A stretch of DNA of 5,800 nt from an uncultured Syntrophomonadaceae bacterium (GTDB taxonomy: Bacteria > Bacillota > Syntrophomonadia > Syntrophomonadales > Syntrophomonadaceae). The notes below the pieces were generated by a model, which had not been told where the DNA came from, ran no database searches, and worked only from the letters and a program-made list of their open reading frames with translations. The stretch lies in NCBI GenBank assembly GCA_944391275.1, contig CALXSZ010000177.1:1-5800 (forward strand). The letters run 5' to 3'. Within the stretch, counting starts at the first letter, position 1. Each line of letters begins with the position of its first letter. Of the stretch, positions 1 through 5,742 are shown one piece after another. A program made the position numbers and the translations under genes.

Positions 1-504
1 GATATAAGCGTCTTCACTGGCCATAAACCGCACTAAAGGCAGCACCGCCTTTTCAAAAGCTCGATTCAAAAACAGAATCGATTCCTGTTGCTTGCCCATT
101 TCAGCAGTCATTTTATCCAAACAAATACCCACTAAAGGCTCCAACGTTTGAATAGCGCACAGGACAAAATCAGCGCTTTTTCCCGCCAAACGATTGACGT
201 AAGCCATATAATTAGGCGCTGTTGGCGGAACATATAGGAGTTTCAGCATCGCAACGTGCGGGTAAATGTCGATTGCATAGGACTGCAAATGATTTTTAAG
301 CCCTTCAAACATCAGGCGTTCCGAGCGATCCTGTAAATACGGTCTTTTTTTATATGGCAGCGGGCCGCGATCAATATCTTCCGAACGCACGACGTCAATA
401 TCAATCACATCTCCTTTGCTTTTTTTCACTTTTGGAGCTTCCCGCTGCTTTTTCCAATATTGATAAAGCAAAAACAACAAAACGATAACAATGAAATAAT
501 GCAA
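1..504 (-). CDS. Membrane-anchored DUF2726-like protein, 3' part beyond left edge
   Basis: The visible part is 168 codons and remains open at the window edge. Residues about 3-14 form one hydrophobic segment (FIVIVLLFLLY), followed by a WKK stop-transfer patch, so the rest is probably cytoplasmic. Residues 18-60 are a charged linker. From about residue 60 the order of motifs fits DUF2726 (PF10881) as I remember it: SERLMFEGLK, a YPHVAMLKLL strand-helix, VNRLAGKSADFVLC (D112), TLEPLVGICLD, then LNRAFEKAVLPLVRF. Family members usually show an acidic IELDD-like strand; here it reads ICLDK (C128, D130, K131), so any nuclease-like activity is doubtful. I chose TTG at 504 because AAAGGAG lies 8 bases upstream. 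An in-frame ATG at 525 is possible but has only a weak ribosome site. The family has no proven function that I know of. Confidence 0.72.
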   Translation of the reverse strand, partial: MHYFIVIVLLFLLYQYWKKQREAPKVKKSKGDVIDIDVVRSEDIDRGPLPYKKRPYLQDRSERLMFEGLKNHLQSYAIDIYPHVAMLKLLYVPPTAPNYMAYVNRLAGKSADFVLCAIQTLEPLVGICLDKMTAEMGKQQESILFLNRAFEKAVLPLVRFMASEDAYI

Positions 505-512
505 AACGCCTT

Positions 513-519
513 CTCCTTT
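513..519 (-). promoter_or_regulatory. Ribosome binding site that favours the TTG start at 504
   Basis: On the minus strand AAAGGAG is followed by 8 bases and then TTG. This is ideal Shine-Dalgarno spacing. The in-frame ATG at 525-523 would place this motif inside the coding sequence, so the TTG is the better start. Confidence 0.7.
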
Positions 520-520
520 C

Positions 521-545
521 TTCATAATTCTTCATAATCATGAAG
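521..545. repeat. Leader palindrome plus direct repeat (possible operator)
   Basis: Positions 530-545 form a perfect inverted repeat, CTTCAT-AATC-ATGAAG. TTCATAAT occurs twice in the same orientation (521-528 and 531-538), exactly 10 bases apart, one helical turn. The block lies between the predicted transcription start near 551 and the ribosome site of the leftward gene. It could bind a repressor or fold in the mRNA leader. Its function is inference. Confidence 0.4.
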
Positions 546-557
546 TCTTTCGTTTTT

Positions 558-586
558 ATTATCGCATGTTGCGGTTGGATCGTAAA
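558..586 (-). promoter_or_regulatory. Sigma-A-type promoter for the DUF2726-like gene
   Basis: On the minus strand the -35 is TTTACG (581-586), the spacer is exactly 17 bases, and the -10 is GATAAT (558-563). The -10 is directly preceded by TGC, an extended -10 element. The start of transcription should fall near 551, leaving a leader of about 47 bases. Confidence 0.6.
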
Positions 587-631
587 CCTTATTCTTCTTT
601 TATTTTTCTTTTGAAATATTCTTATTTGAAC

Positions 632-660
632 TTTACAAGGCTTCCATCCCTGGTTATGAT
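632..660 (+). promoter_or_regulatory. Sigma-A-type promoter for the alpha/beta-hydrolase gene
   Basis: The -35 is TTTACA (632-637) and the -10 is TATGAT (655-660), 17 bases apart, each one mismatch from consensus. Transcription would begin near 667, about 30 bases before the ATG at 698. That is downstream of the longer in-frame start at 566, which rules that start out if this promoter is used. Confidence 0.65.
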
Positions 661-683
661 AAAAATAAGCCTTTCTATTTGCG

Positions 684-690
684 TAAGGAG
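684..690 (+). promoter_or_regulatory. Ribosome binding site that fixes the hydrolase start at 698
   Basis: TAAGGAG is followed by a 7-base A-rich spacer and ATG at 698. The upstream in-frame ATG at 566 has no comparable site. Confidence 0.8.
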
Positions 691-697
691 TAAAAAA

Positions 698-1447
698 ATG
701 GAACTTTTAACGATAAGAAAAAAAGACGGAAATCGCTTGAAAGCCCTATATTTCCAACCGCTAGTCCCCTTTCAATATCTCGTGATAATTTGTCATGGGT
801 TTTCCGGAGCCAAAGAAAACAGCGGACATCTTTTTCCGTTCGCTGAAAAATTAAACGCCAACGGATTTGCGGCTCTCGCTTTTGATTTCATGGGAAGCGG
901 CGAGAGCGACGGAAGTTTTGCCTCGATTACCTTAAGCCGACAAATTGAAGATTTACAAACGGTTGTGGATTATGCGCATAAAAACTTTAACGTCCCATTG
1001 TTGCTTCTAGGACGAAGTTTTGGCGGCTCGACCGTGATTGGAGCCGGAAGCGACCCACGGGTGGCGGGATGTATCCTATGGTCGGCGGCGGTTGAACTGG
1101 AAGAAGTCTTTCGGAAAGGTTTTGGGGAGTATTACGCCCTTTTAGAAAAAGGCGAACCCATTCATACGAAAATCATTCAAACAGAAATTGAAATGAACCC
1201 TTCTTTTGTCCAAGATCTCAAAAAACATGATATGGTCGCTTACCTAAAAGCACTCGATAAAAAGCCAATCCTGGCTTTGCAAGGTCTGGAAGATACACTT
1301 GTCGCTCCTAAAAATGCAGAAATCATCCAAAATGTATGTCCAAACGCAACGGTTTATTTTATCGAAAAAGCCGATCACCGTTTTGAAAATCAAAAATCGA
1401 TGCGGGAAGACCAAACCCTCGCATGGTTAAACGAACACTTTGGGTAA
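698..1447 (+). CDS. Alpha/beta-hydrolase family protein (putative serine esterase)
   Basis: This 249-residue protein has a standard single-domain alpha/beta-hydrolase layout. Residues 28-37 give the strand and oxyanion motif (LVIICHGFSG), and residues 60-72 the following strand and turn (FDFMGSGESDG). The nucleophile elbow is GRSFGG with Ser107. The acid is probably Asp199 (QGLEDTLV) and the base His227 (KADHRF). Residues about 130-185 form a helical cap. There is no signal peptide, so it is probably cytoplasmic. The architecture resembles small bacterial acyl, feruloyl or cinnamoyl-type esterases, but the substrate cannot be read from sequence. The start at 698 is set by the TAAGGAG site and the promoter at 632-660; the in-frame extension to 566 is not expected to be translated. 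It has its own promoter and terminator and so looks monocistronic. Confidence 0.9.
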   Translation: MELLTIRKKDGNRLKALYFQPLVPFQYLVIICHGFSGAKENSGHLFPFAEKLNANGFAALAFDFMGSGESDGSFASITLSRQIEDLQTVVDYAHKNFNVPLLLLGRSFGGSTVIGAGSDPRVAGCILWSAAVELEEVFRKGFGEYYALLEKGEPIHTKIIQTEIEMNPSFVQDLKKHDMVAYLKALDKKPILALQGLEDTLVAPKNAEIIQNVCPNATVYFIEKADHRFENQKSMREDQTLAWLNEHFG

Positions 1448-1451
1448 AAAG

Positions 1452-1480
1452 AAAAAGATCGGTTTTCACCGATCTTTTTT
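1452..1480. terminator. Bidirectional intrinsic terminator between convergent genes
   Basis: AAAGATCGGT (1454-1463) pairs perfectly with ACCGATCTTT (1468-1477) around a 4-base loop, and flanking A/T pairs extend the stem. On the plus strand the hairpin ends in a T run (1475-1480). On the minus strand it ends in TTTTTCTTTTT and the loop becomes GAAA, a GNRA tetraloop. It lies 4 bases after the hydrolase stop and 17 bases beyond the beta-propeller stop, so it can serve both genes. Confidence 0.88.
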
Positions 1481-1497
1481 GCTTAAAAATTCTATTC

Positions 1498-3501
1498 TTA
1501 TTCCGCATCGAACTGGAGTTCGCCTGTTTTCTCCAAGGTTTCGATTTGGCAAGCCTGAATCATCCGATCAGAGATCGTATACAACTGATCGCCAATATAA
1601 AGAATCCGCCGTATATTCAAGTCGCTGTCATACCAACCGCTACCGGCTTGTTGGTAAAATTCATCGCTTAAATGCGTGATACGGCCTTTCAAATTGAAAC
1701 CATTTTCCGTATCCAAGCGGTAGACATAAGCCCCTTGAAAATCAAATTCGCCATAATTTGGATAAACATAGGAAGACTCTTCATTCAGAACAGGTTGCCC
1801 ATTCAGGCTCATAACCGTCACGGGAAAAGCTAAAAGGTTTTTGCTACGATCAAACAATAATGCCTTGTGATCCTGCAACAATTCCGATTCGGTTCCGCGG
1901 TCTCCAATCGTTATTTTAGACATTTCTATGGGGTTCGCAACGTCTGTTACGTCAAATAAAGCTACTTTCATCCCTAAATAATAGGCCGTTGGTTCTTCCC
2001 CGCTTCCTTTTACTTCAATCGTTTCTTTTCCAAATCCAATGATGTGATTTTCGTCATAAGGATGCAGATAATCGCTATAACCAGGGATTTTTAATTTCCC
2101 TAAAACGCTTGGATTTTCAGGTTGAGAGACGTCCAACACGAAAAACGGATCCACATTGCGGAAGGTTACCATATAGGCCCGATCTCCCATAAAACGTACC
2201 GAATAAATTTGTTCCCCAGGCGCAATTCCTGTTAAGGCTCCGACTTGCTGCAACTGCCCATCTAAAATATATACATTGTTTTTCGAGATATCTTCTCCTT
2301 CTGCCCACATATCGCCCGTTGTGGTCGCAATCCGAAAGTAACCGTCGTATTCGTCCATTGAAAACTGGTTTACAATCTCGCCGGGAACCATGCCTTTGCC
2401 TTCACAGATGATTTTCATTTGATCCAGGGCAAAACGATAAACATGCGTTTGAGGTTCAGGCGCTTCCCAAAAAATTTCTTGGGAAACATTTTCACCTGAT
2501 CTTTCGTTTGAGAACTGCCATTCGGTTAACGCTACATAGATATTTTCCGACGTAGCGTATAGAGCGCTTCCGTCCCCCAAATAGGCCTGCACCATCGCCG
2601 GCTGACTAAAATTTTGAATGGAGAGAACCCCTAACATCAAATACTGCGGTTGAATGCAATCCGGAAAGTATCGTACTTCCGATAATGGGATATCCTGTTG
2701 CCGCATCGTTTCCCCTACGGTTCCAAAAGTTTGTTCTTGATAAGTTGGAAGATAACCTTCTCCCTCTCTTAATGCTTCATAATCAATGTCCTGGGTAAGA
2801 GCAAAATACAAATAATCTCCCACTTTCCGGGTTGAAATGGCTCGTCCCGGCAGATCCTCTTGGCGCGTCAAACGGGGAGAATTGAGATCGGTTAAGTCGT
2901 ACAGCAAAATACGCATTCCTGAATTTCTCCCATATAAACGATTCCAAGAAATTGGTTCGTCCGTAAAGTTCTTCCAATATTGGCCAATCAAAACCAACCG
3001 ATTCCCGTCAATATACAGTTCTTGCGGGGTAAATTCTTCTGTAGGAAAAGAAATTTCAGAAACCAGCTGCATTTGGTCTGCCGGTACGGCTTGAATAATC
3101 CGCAGGCTATCATCCGTAATTTGGTAAAGATATTTTCCATCCGTTTTTACAAGATCCGCTTCGTCAACCCCTTGTACCTGGACGTTCGTTTCTGAATAAT
3201 TGGCGTCCATTCCCCCTGAAGGCTCGGCTTCTGACGCCGCGTCCACGGACGTCATCTCCTGCGTCTCCGCGATCATTCCCGCGTCGTTATATACCGCATA
3301 CGGTGAGATTCCTCCGCTTGATTCGTTCCACCATTCTTCCAACAAATCTTGCAATTTTTCCGCATTCCCCACAACTGGCAATTCCAATTCCGCCGCTTGC
3401 ACCTGACGATCCGAAGATGCGCTATTATCAACCGCTAAAAGGAAGATACACAAAAAAACAAACATTCCGAATAAGGTAAATTTTTGTGTTTTCCGATCCA
3501 T
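1498..3501 (-). CDS. Exported beta-propeller domain protein (Beta_propel/COG4880 type)
   Basis: The protein is 667 residues, within the range I expect for the family. It starts with a positively charged end and a hydrophobic core (residues 10-24), then likely signal peptidase I sites near SAS (27-29) or VQA-AE (34-38). No lipobox cysteine follows, so it is probably secreted or surface-retained. Residues 37-100 are an acidic, low-complexity linker. The family hallmark lies at about 102-126, containing TNVQVQGVDEADLVKTDGKY. After it come blade-like repeats, each a short strand around a G-D/N-x-L-Y/V-type turn: IDGNRLVLIG (164-173), VGDYLYFALT (227-236), MGDRAYMVTF (438-447), then LDVSQPENP (456-464), HPYDENHIIGFG (480-491), DHKALLFDRSKNLL (544-557) and IGDQLYTISD (636-645). 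The family is annotated as distantly WD40-like with no established biochemical role, so none is assigned. The start ATG has GGGAGG 7 bases upstream (3509-3514). Confidence 0.9.
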   Translation of the reverse strand: MDRKTQKFTLFGMFVFLCIFLLAVDNSASSDRQVQAAELELPVVGNAEKLQDLLEEWWNESSGGISPYAVYNDAGMIAETQEMTSVDAASEAEPSGGMDANYSETNVQVQGVDEADLVKTDGKYLYQITDDSLRIIQAVPADQMQLVSEISFPTEEFTPQELYIDGNRLVLIGQYWKNFTDEPISWNRLYGRNSGMRILLYDLTDLNSPRLTRQEDLPGRAISTRKVGDYLYFALTQDIDYEALREGEGYLPTYQEQTFGTVGETMRQQDIPLSEVRYFPDCIQPQYLMLGVLSIQNFSQPAMVQAYLGDGSALYATSENIYVALTEWQFSNERSGENVSQEIFWEAPEPQTHVYRFALDQMKIICEGKGMVPGEIVNQFSMDEYDGYFRIATTTGDMWAEGEDISKNNVYILDGQLQQVGALTGIAPGEQIYSVRFMGDRAYMVTFRNVDPFFVLDVSQPENPSVLGKLKIPGYSDYLHPYDENHIIGFGKETIEVKGSGEEPTAYYLGMKVALFDVTDVANPIEMSKITIGDRGTESELLQDHKALLFDRSKNLLAFPVTVMSLNGQPVLNEESSYVYPNYGEFDFQGAYVYRLDTENGFNLKGRITHLSDEFYQQAGSGWYDSDLNIRRILYIGDQLYTISDRMIQACQIETLEKTGELQFDAE

Positions 3502-3533
3502 TTCATTTCCTCCCTTACCTGATGCTTTTACCC

Positions 3534-3562
3534 GTTATACGAAAAGGAAAGGAAAATCTTGC
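3534..3562 (-). promoter_or_regulatory. Weak candidate promoter for the beta-propeller gene
   Basis: On the minus strand TATAAC (3534-3539) is a fair -10. The hexamer 17 bases upstream, GCAAGA (3557-3562), is a poor -35. It would give a leader of about 26 bases. The gene may use an activator or another sigma factor, and no better site was seen in the 161-base gap. Confidence 0.25.
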
Positions 3563-3595
3563 ATTCAGACGACTCTTAAACATGTTTTCTCTATC

Positions 3596-3624
3596 TGGAC
3601 AGGCAAATAAAAAATGAGTAGAAT
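3596..3624 (+). promoter_or_regulatory. Sigma-A-type promoter for the thioesterase gene
   Basis: TGGACA (3596-3601) and TAGAAT (3619-3624) are 17 bases apart, each one mismatch from consensus. Transcription should start near 3631, inside an AT-only palindrome TTTATATAAA (3629-3638). That leaves a leader of about 32 bases before the ATG at 3663. Confidence 0.6.
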
Positions 3625-3662
3625 AACATTTATATAAACGATAAGAAATCAGGTGGAAAACA

Positions 3663-4121
3663 ATGGATATTCTAAACGATGGACTCGAAACTTCCTACTT
3701 TGAAGCATTGGTTCAAAATCTTTTACAGACCCCGCTTTATCAAACACAAGGCATCCATCCGCTTTCCTTAGGGAAAGGAATGACAAAGTTCACCATCATC
3801 AAAGGCAAACCCATCTATAATTCCAGTGGGATCATTCACGGAGGGGTACAAATGGCCTGTGCCGACACCGCAATGGGTACTTCAATTCGAGCAGCCGGGT
3901 ATAAAACCTCTACGATCCGGCAGAATTCATGTTTCTTGCGTCCTTGTCCGGCAGACGCCGAGATTTTATGCATCGGCAAAGTGATAAAATCTGGCAGCAA
4001 TCTATTTTTTTGCGAAGCGGAACTTTTCGCAAACGATACGCTTGTTTCTTCTTTCGACGCCGTCTTCGCGAACTTGGGGCCAGAAACGATTCATCCGCCA
4101 ATTAATCCTTTCTTAAAATAA
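3663..4121 (+). CDS. PaaI-like hot-dog fold acyl-CoA thioesterase
   Basis: The 152-residue length and motif order fit the 4HBT/PaaI hot-dog thioesterases, which hydrolyse acyl-CoA thioesters, usually as cytoplasmic dimers or tetramers. The signature is at residues 53-72: N53, then GIIHGG (56-61, His59), then ADTAMG (67-72, Asp68). This is the loop and central helix that form the active site in the family. Residues 73-110 (TSTIRQNSCFLRPCPADAEI) and 114-140 supply the remaining strands of the sheet, ending in SFDAVFANLG. The ATG is preceded by AGGTGG (3651-3656) with a 6-base spacer. Its acyl-CoA substrate is unknown, and no phenylacetate or other aromatic-degradation genes lie nearby, so paaI is not assigned. 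It is divergently arranged with the beta-propeller gene and has its own promoter. Confidence 0.87.
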   Translation: MDILNDGLETSYFEALVQNLLQTPLYQTQGIHPLSLGKGMTKFTIIKGKPIYNSSGIIHGGVQMACADTAMGTSIRAAGYKTSTIRQNSCFLRPCPADAEILCIGKVIKSGSNLFFCEAELFANDTLVSSFDAVFANLGPETIHPPINPFLK

Positions 4122-4171
4122 ATTTTTTTCTCTAAATAAAAATTTCTCTTCGCTTTTAAACGAAAAATAAA

Positions 4172-4210
4172 CCAAAACGACTTGCAACATTTCTCTGCAA
4201 GTCGTTTTGG
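4172..4210 (-). terminator. Strong hairpin terminator of the copper-amine-oxidase-N-like gene
   Basis: CCAAAACGACTTGCA (4172-4186) and TGCAAGTCGTTTTGG (4196-4210) form a perfect 15-base stem with a 9-base loop. Read on the minus strand it is followed directly by TTTATTTTT, a proper U-rich tail, 24 bases beyond the stop codon. Read on the plus strand the tail is CTGGTTAAAAATT, a poor terminator. The thioesterase mRNA, whose stop is 50 bases away, has no other clear hairpin and may still end here. Confidence 0.82.
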
Positions 4211-4233
4211 CTGGTTAAAAATTCTTTGTCGTT

Positions 4234-5742
4234 TTACGGCTTGATGGTAATGGTTTGCGTTTCGGCATCCCACTCAATGTCGTAGTGGAATGCTTCGGCT
4301 ACATAGCGGGCCGGCAGGAAAGTATACCCGTCCGTAATTTCCGGCGCAACGTCCATTTCCTGAACCATATCGCCCTCAATTAATATATTTTTCTCTCCAA
4401 TAACCAATTGCACTTCGGTATTTCCCGCAGTTAACGTAACTGTTTGAGTCTCGGCGTCCCATTGTACATCTTCCGGGGCTACGCCACAAGCATATGCCAC
4501 AAAGCGAACCGGCAGCATCGTTCTGCCATCTCGAATATACGGCGTCACCGGCATGGTTTGCGGCTCGCCCTGGATAACCGCAGCGTCTGAATCCACTCGG
4601 AATACGGACTCGTCTGTCGACTCAACCGATGATGAATCGACACATACTGCTACCGTCATTTCGCCTATACTATTTTGATCAAACAGATAATCCGCTACTT
4701 CATCCCGAAATTGATCCTGCGAAGTAAAAGCATCGCCCGGATAATCGTGGTAATTCCAATCCACATCTTCTCCCAACCAAGCCTCTTCATTGCTCTGTAC
4801 AACGGCTCCGCCAGAAATTTCTACATCAATGTTTCCAGTCGCCATTAAGCTGCTAACCGTTATTTGAGCATCGCGAATTTCAATGGTAGAGGGTTGTTGT
4901 CGGGAGCTTTCGCTTTTAATGGTAAAAGATAAACTCGAACGTTGTCTGTTGTTGACACTCTCCGTTACTTTTACCGAATCGATCTCCGCGTTTCCCTGGA
5001 TCACTTCGACTTTGACGCCCGGCTGTAATTGGACGCCGCTCGGGAAGGTCAGTACAACTTGTTCTCCTTGTTTCAAGGCTCCGCCCTGATTTTCCCGAAT
5101 GGTAATGGTTCCTAACGCTTGATCCTGTTTGCCAATTTCTACAAAAGGAACGGATTCCACGGAAACTTCTAACGGGAGAACCGCTTCGCCTAGAATTAGG
5201 CTGTCATTTACCCCGGCTCTTCCGCTCATTTCAACTGGAATACTTCCTGTAAAATTCGACTGAACGTTTACCCATGGAAATGGGATTTCAATTCGAGTTT
5301 CGCCTTCGGAGGTCACTTTCACAAACTTTAAAGTAATCCTCGATTCATCGCTGCTGACGAGTTCTATTTCCGCATCTCCTTTTTTCACTTCTACCTGATG
5401 GACATCATAAGGAACCGATAATTTCACTCCTTCCGGAAAGACAATTCGAACATTCTCTCCTGCAATCAAACTGCCTGGAACTTCTTCGGTAATGACCAAT
5501 GTCCCAAGGGTTTGCCCAACCCCGCCTGAAAGAACCTCCGGCGTTTCCGTCACACTGGTGTAAACTTGGAAATTACCAATTTGCCCAACTGTAACGCTGG
5601 TATCCTCTATATCCCCATTTCCACTTACTTCTAATACGACAGCCCCGCTTTCTACATCGGCATTGGTTGTGACATTCGCGCAGATTTCCAGTATTCCGCG
5701 GGAATCTTCATTTTTGCGAACAATCCTTCTTAAATCGCTCAT
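4234..5742 (-). CDS. Repeat surface protein with C-terminal copper-amine-oxidase-N-like module, 5'-incomplete
   Basis: The frame encodes 502 residues from the first possible ATG, but this is probably not the true start. There is no ribosome site or signal peptide, and residue 1 falls inside a repeat domain. Residues 77-174 and 208-311 are two copies of a beta-rich, Ig-like unit; residues 1-41 are the tail of a third. Residues 320-379 are an acidic, aromatic-rich linker. Residues 380-502 match the copper amine oxidase N-terminal-like domain (PF07833). It shows two half-motifs, DGRTMLPVRFVA (405-416) with WDAETQTVT (428-436), and DGYTFLPARYVAEA (471-484) with WDAETQTIT (491-499). In Bacillota this module usually sits on secreted or wall-associated proteins and is not itself an amine oxidase. 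I infer a cell-surface role, with ligand and partners unknown. The coordinates given run from the ATG; see the upstream extension. Confidence 0.82.
   Translation of the reverse strand: MSDLRRIVRKNEDSRGILEICANVTTNADVESGAVVLEVSGNGDIEDTSVTVGQIGNFQVYTSVTETPEVLSGGVGQTLGTLVITEEVPGSLIAGENVRIVFPEGVKLSVPYDVHQVEVKKGDAEIELVSSDESRITLKFVKVTSEGETRIEIPFPWVNVQSNFTGSIPVEMSGRAGVNDSLILGEAVLPLEVSVESVPFVEIGKQDQALGTITIRENQGGALKQGEQVVLTFPSGVQLQPGVKVEVIQGNAEIDSVKVTESVNNRQRSSLSFTIKSESSRQQPSTIEIRDAQITVSSLMATGNIDVEISGGAVVQSNEEAWLGEDVDWNYHDYPGDAFTSQDQFRDEVADYLFDQNSIGEMTVAVCVDSSSVESTDESVFRVDSDAAVIQGEPQTMPVTPYIRDGRTMLPVRFVAYACGVAPEDVQWDAETQTVTLTAGNTEVQLVIGEKNILIEGDMVQEMDVAPEITDGYTFLPARYVAEAFHYDIEWDAETQTITIKP
4810..5514 (-). 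repeat. Tandem protein repeats, about 100-residue beta-rich units
   Basis: Residues 77-108 and 208-239 of the encoded protein align without gaps and are identical at 16 of 32 positions by my count (Q-LGT--I pattern, GE-V, FP-GV-L). Both units end in a related pattern, IEI followed by about 16 residues and then G-(I)-x-VE-(M/I)-SG, at residues 174 and 311. Residues 17-41 show the same ending (LEI to LEVSG). The spacing of the ends is 133 and 137 residues. Confidence 0.75.

Noticed and set aside
566..697. In-frame 44-residue N-terminal extension of the hydrolase with a hydrophobic stretch
   Set aside because: A good promoter lies within it (632-660), the strong ribosome site is at 684-690, and the residues from 698 onward already make a complete hydrolase fold.
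1423..1679. Plus-strand open frames spanning the first terminator into the beta-propeller 3' end
   Set aside because: They run through a clear bidirectional terminator and antisense to a real gene, with no protein-like features.
2837..3406. Several open frames of 68-85 codons on the plus strand opposite the beta-propeller gene
   Set aside because: They overlap a well-supported long gene, have no recognisable domains and no good ribosome sites seen; they are antisense shadows.
4172..4210. The long inverted repeat as a mobile-element end or attachment site
   Set aside because: The minus-strand U-rich tail just after a stop codon explains it as a terminator. No transposase or second copy is present in the window.
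3910..4273. Minus-strand open frames over the thioesterase and the following gap
   Set aside because: The translations are basic and low in complexity, and they cross the thioesterase gene and the terminator hairpin. No family resemblance was seen.
4237..4605. Reading the last gene as a true copper amine oxidase enzyme
   Set aside because: Only the small N-terminal-like domain is present. The catalytic domain with its topaquinone tyrosine is absent.
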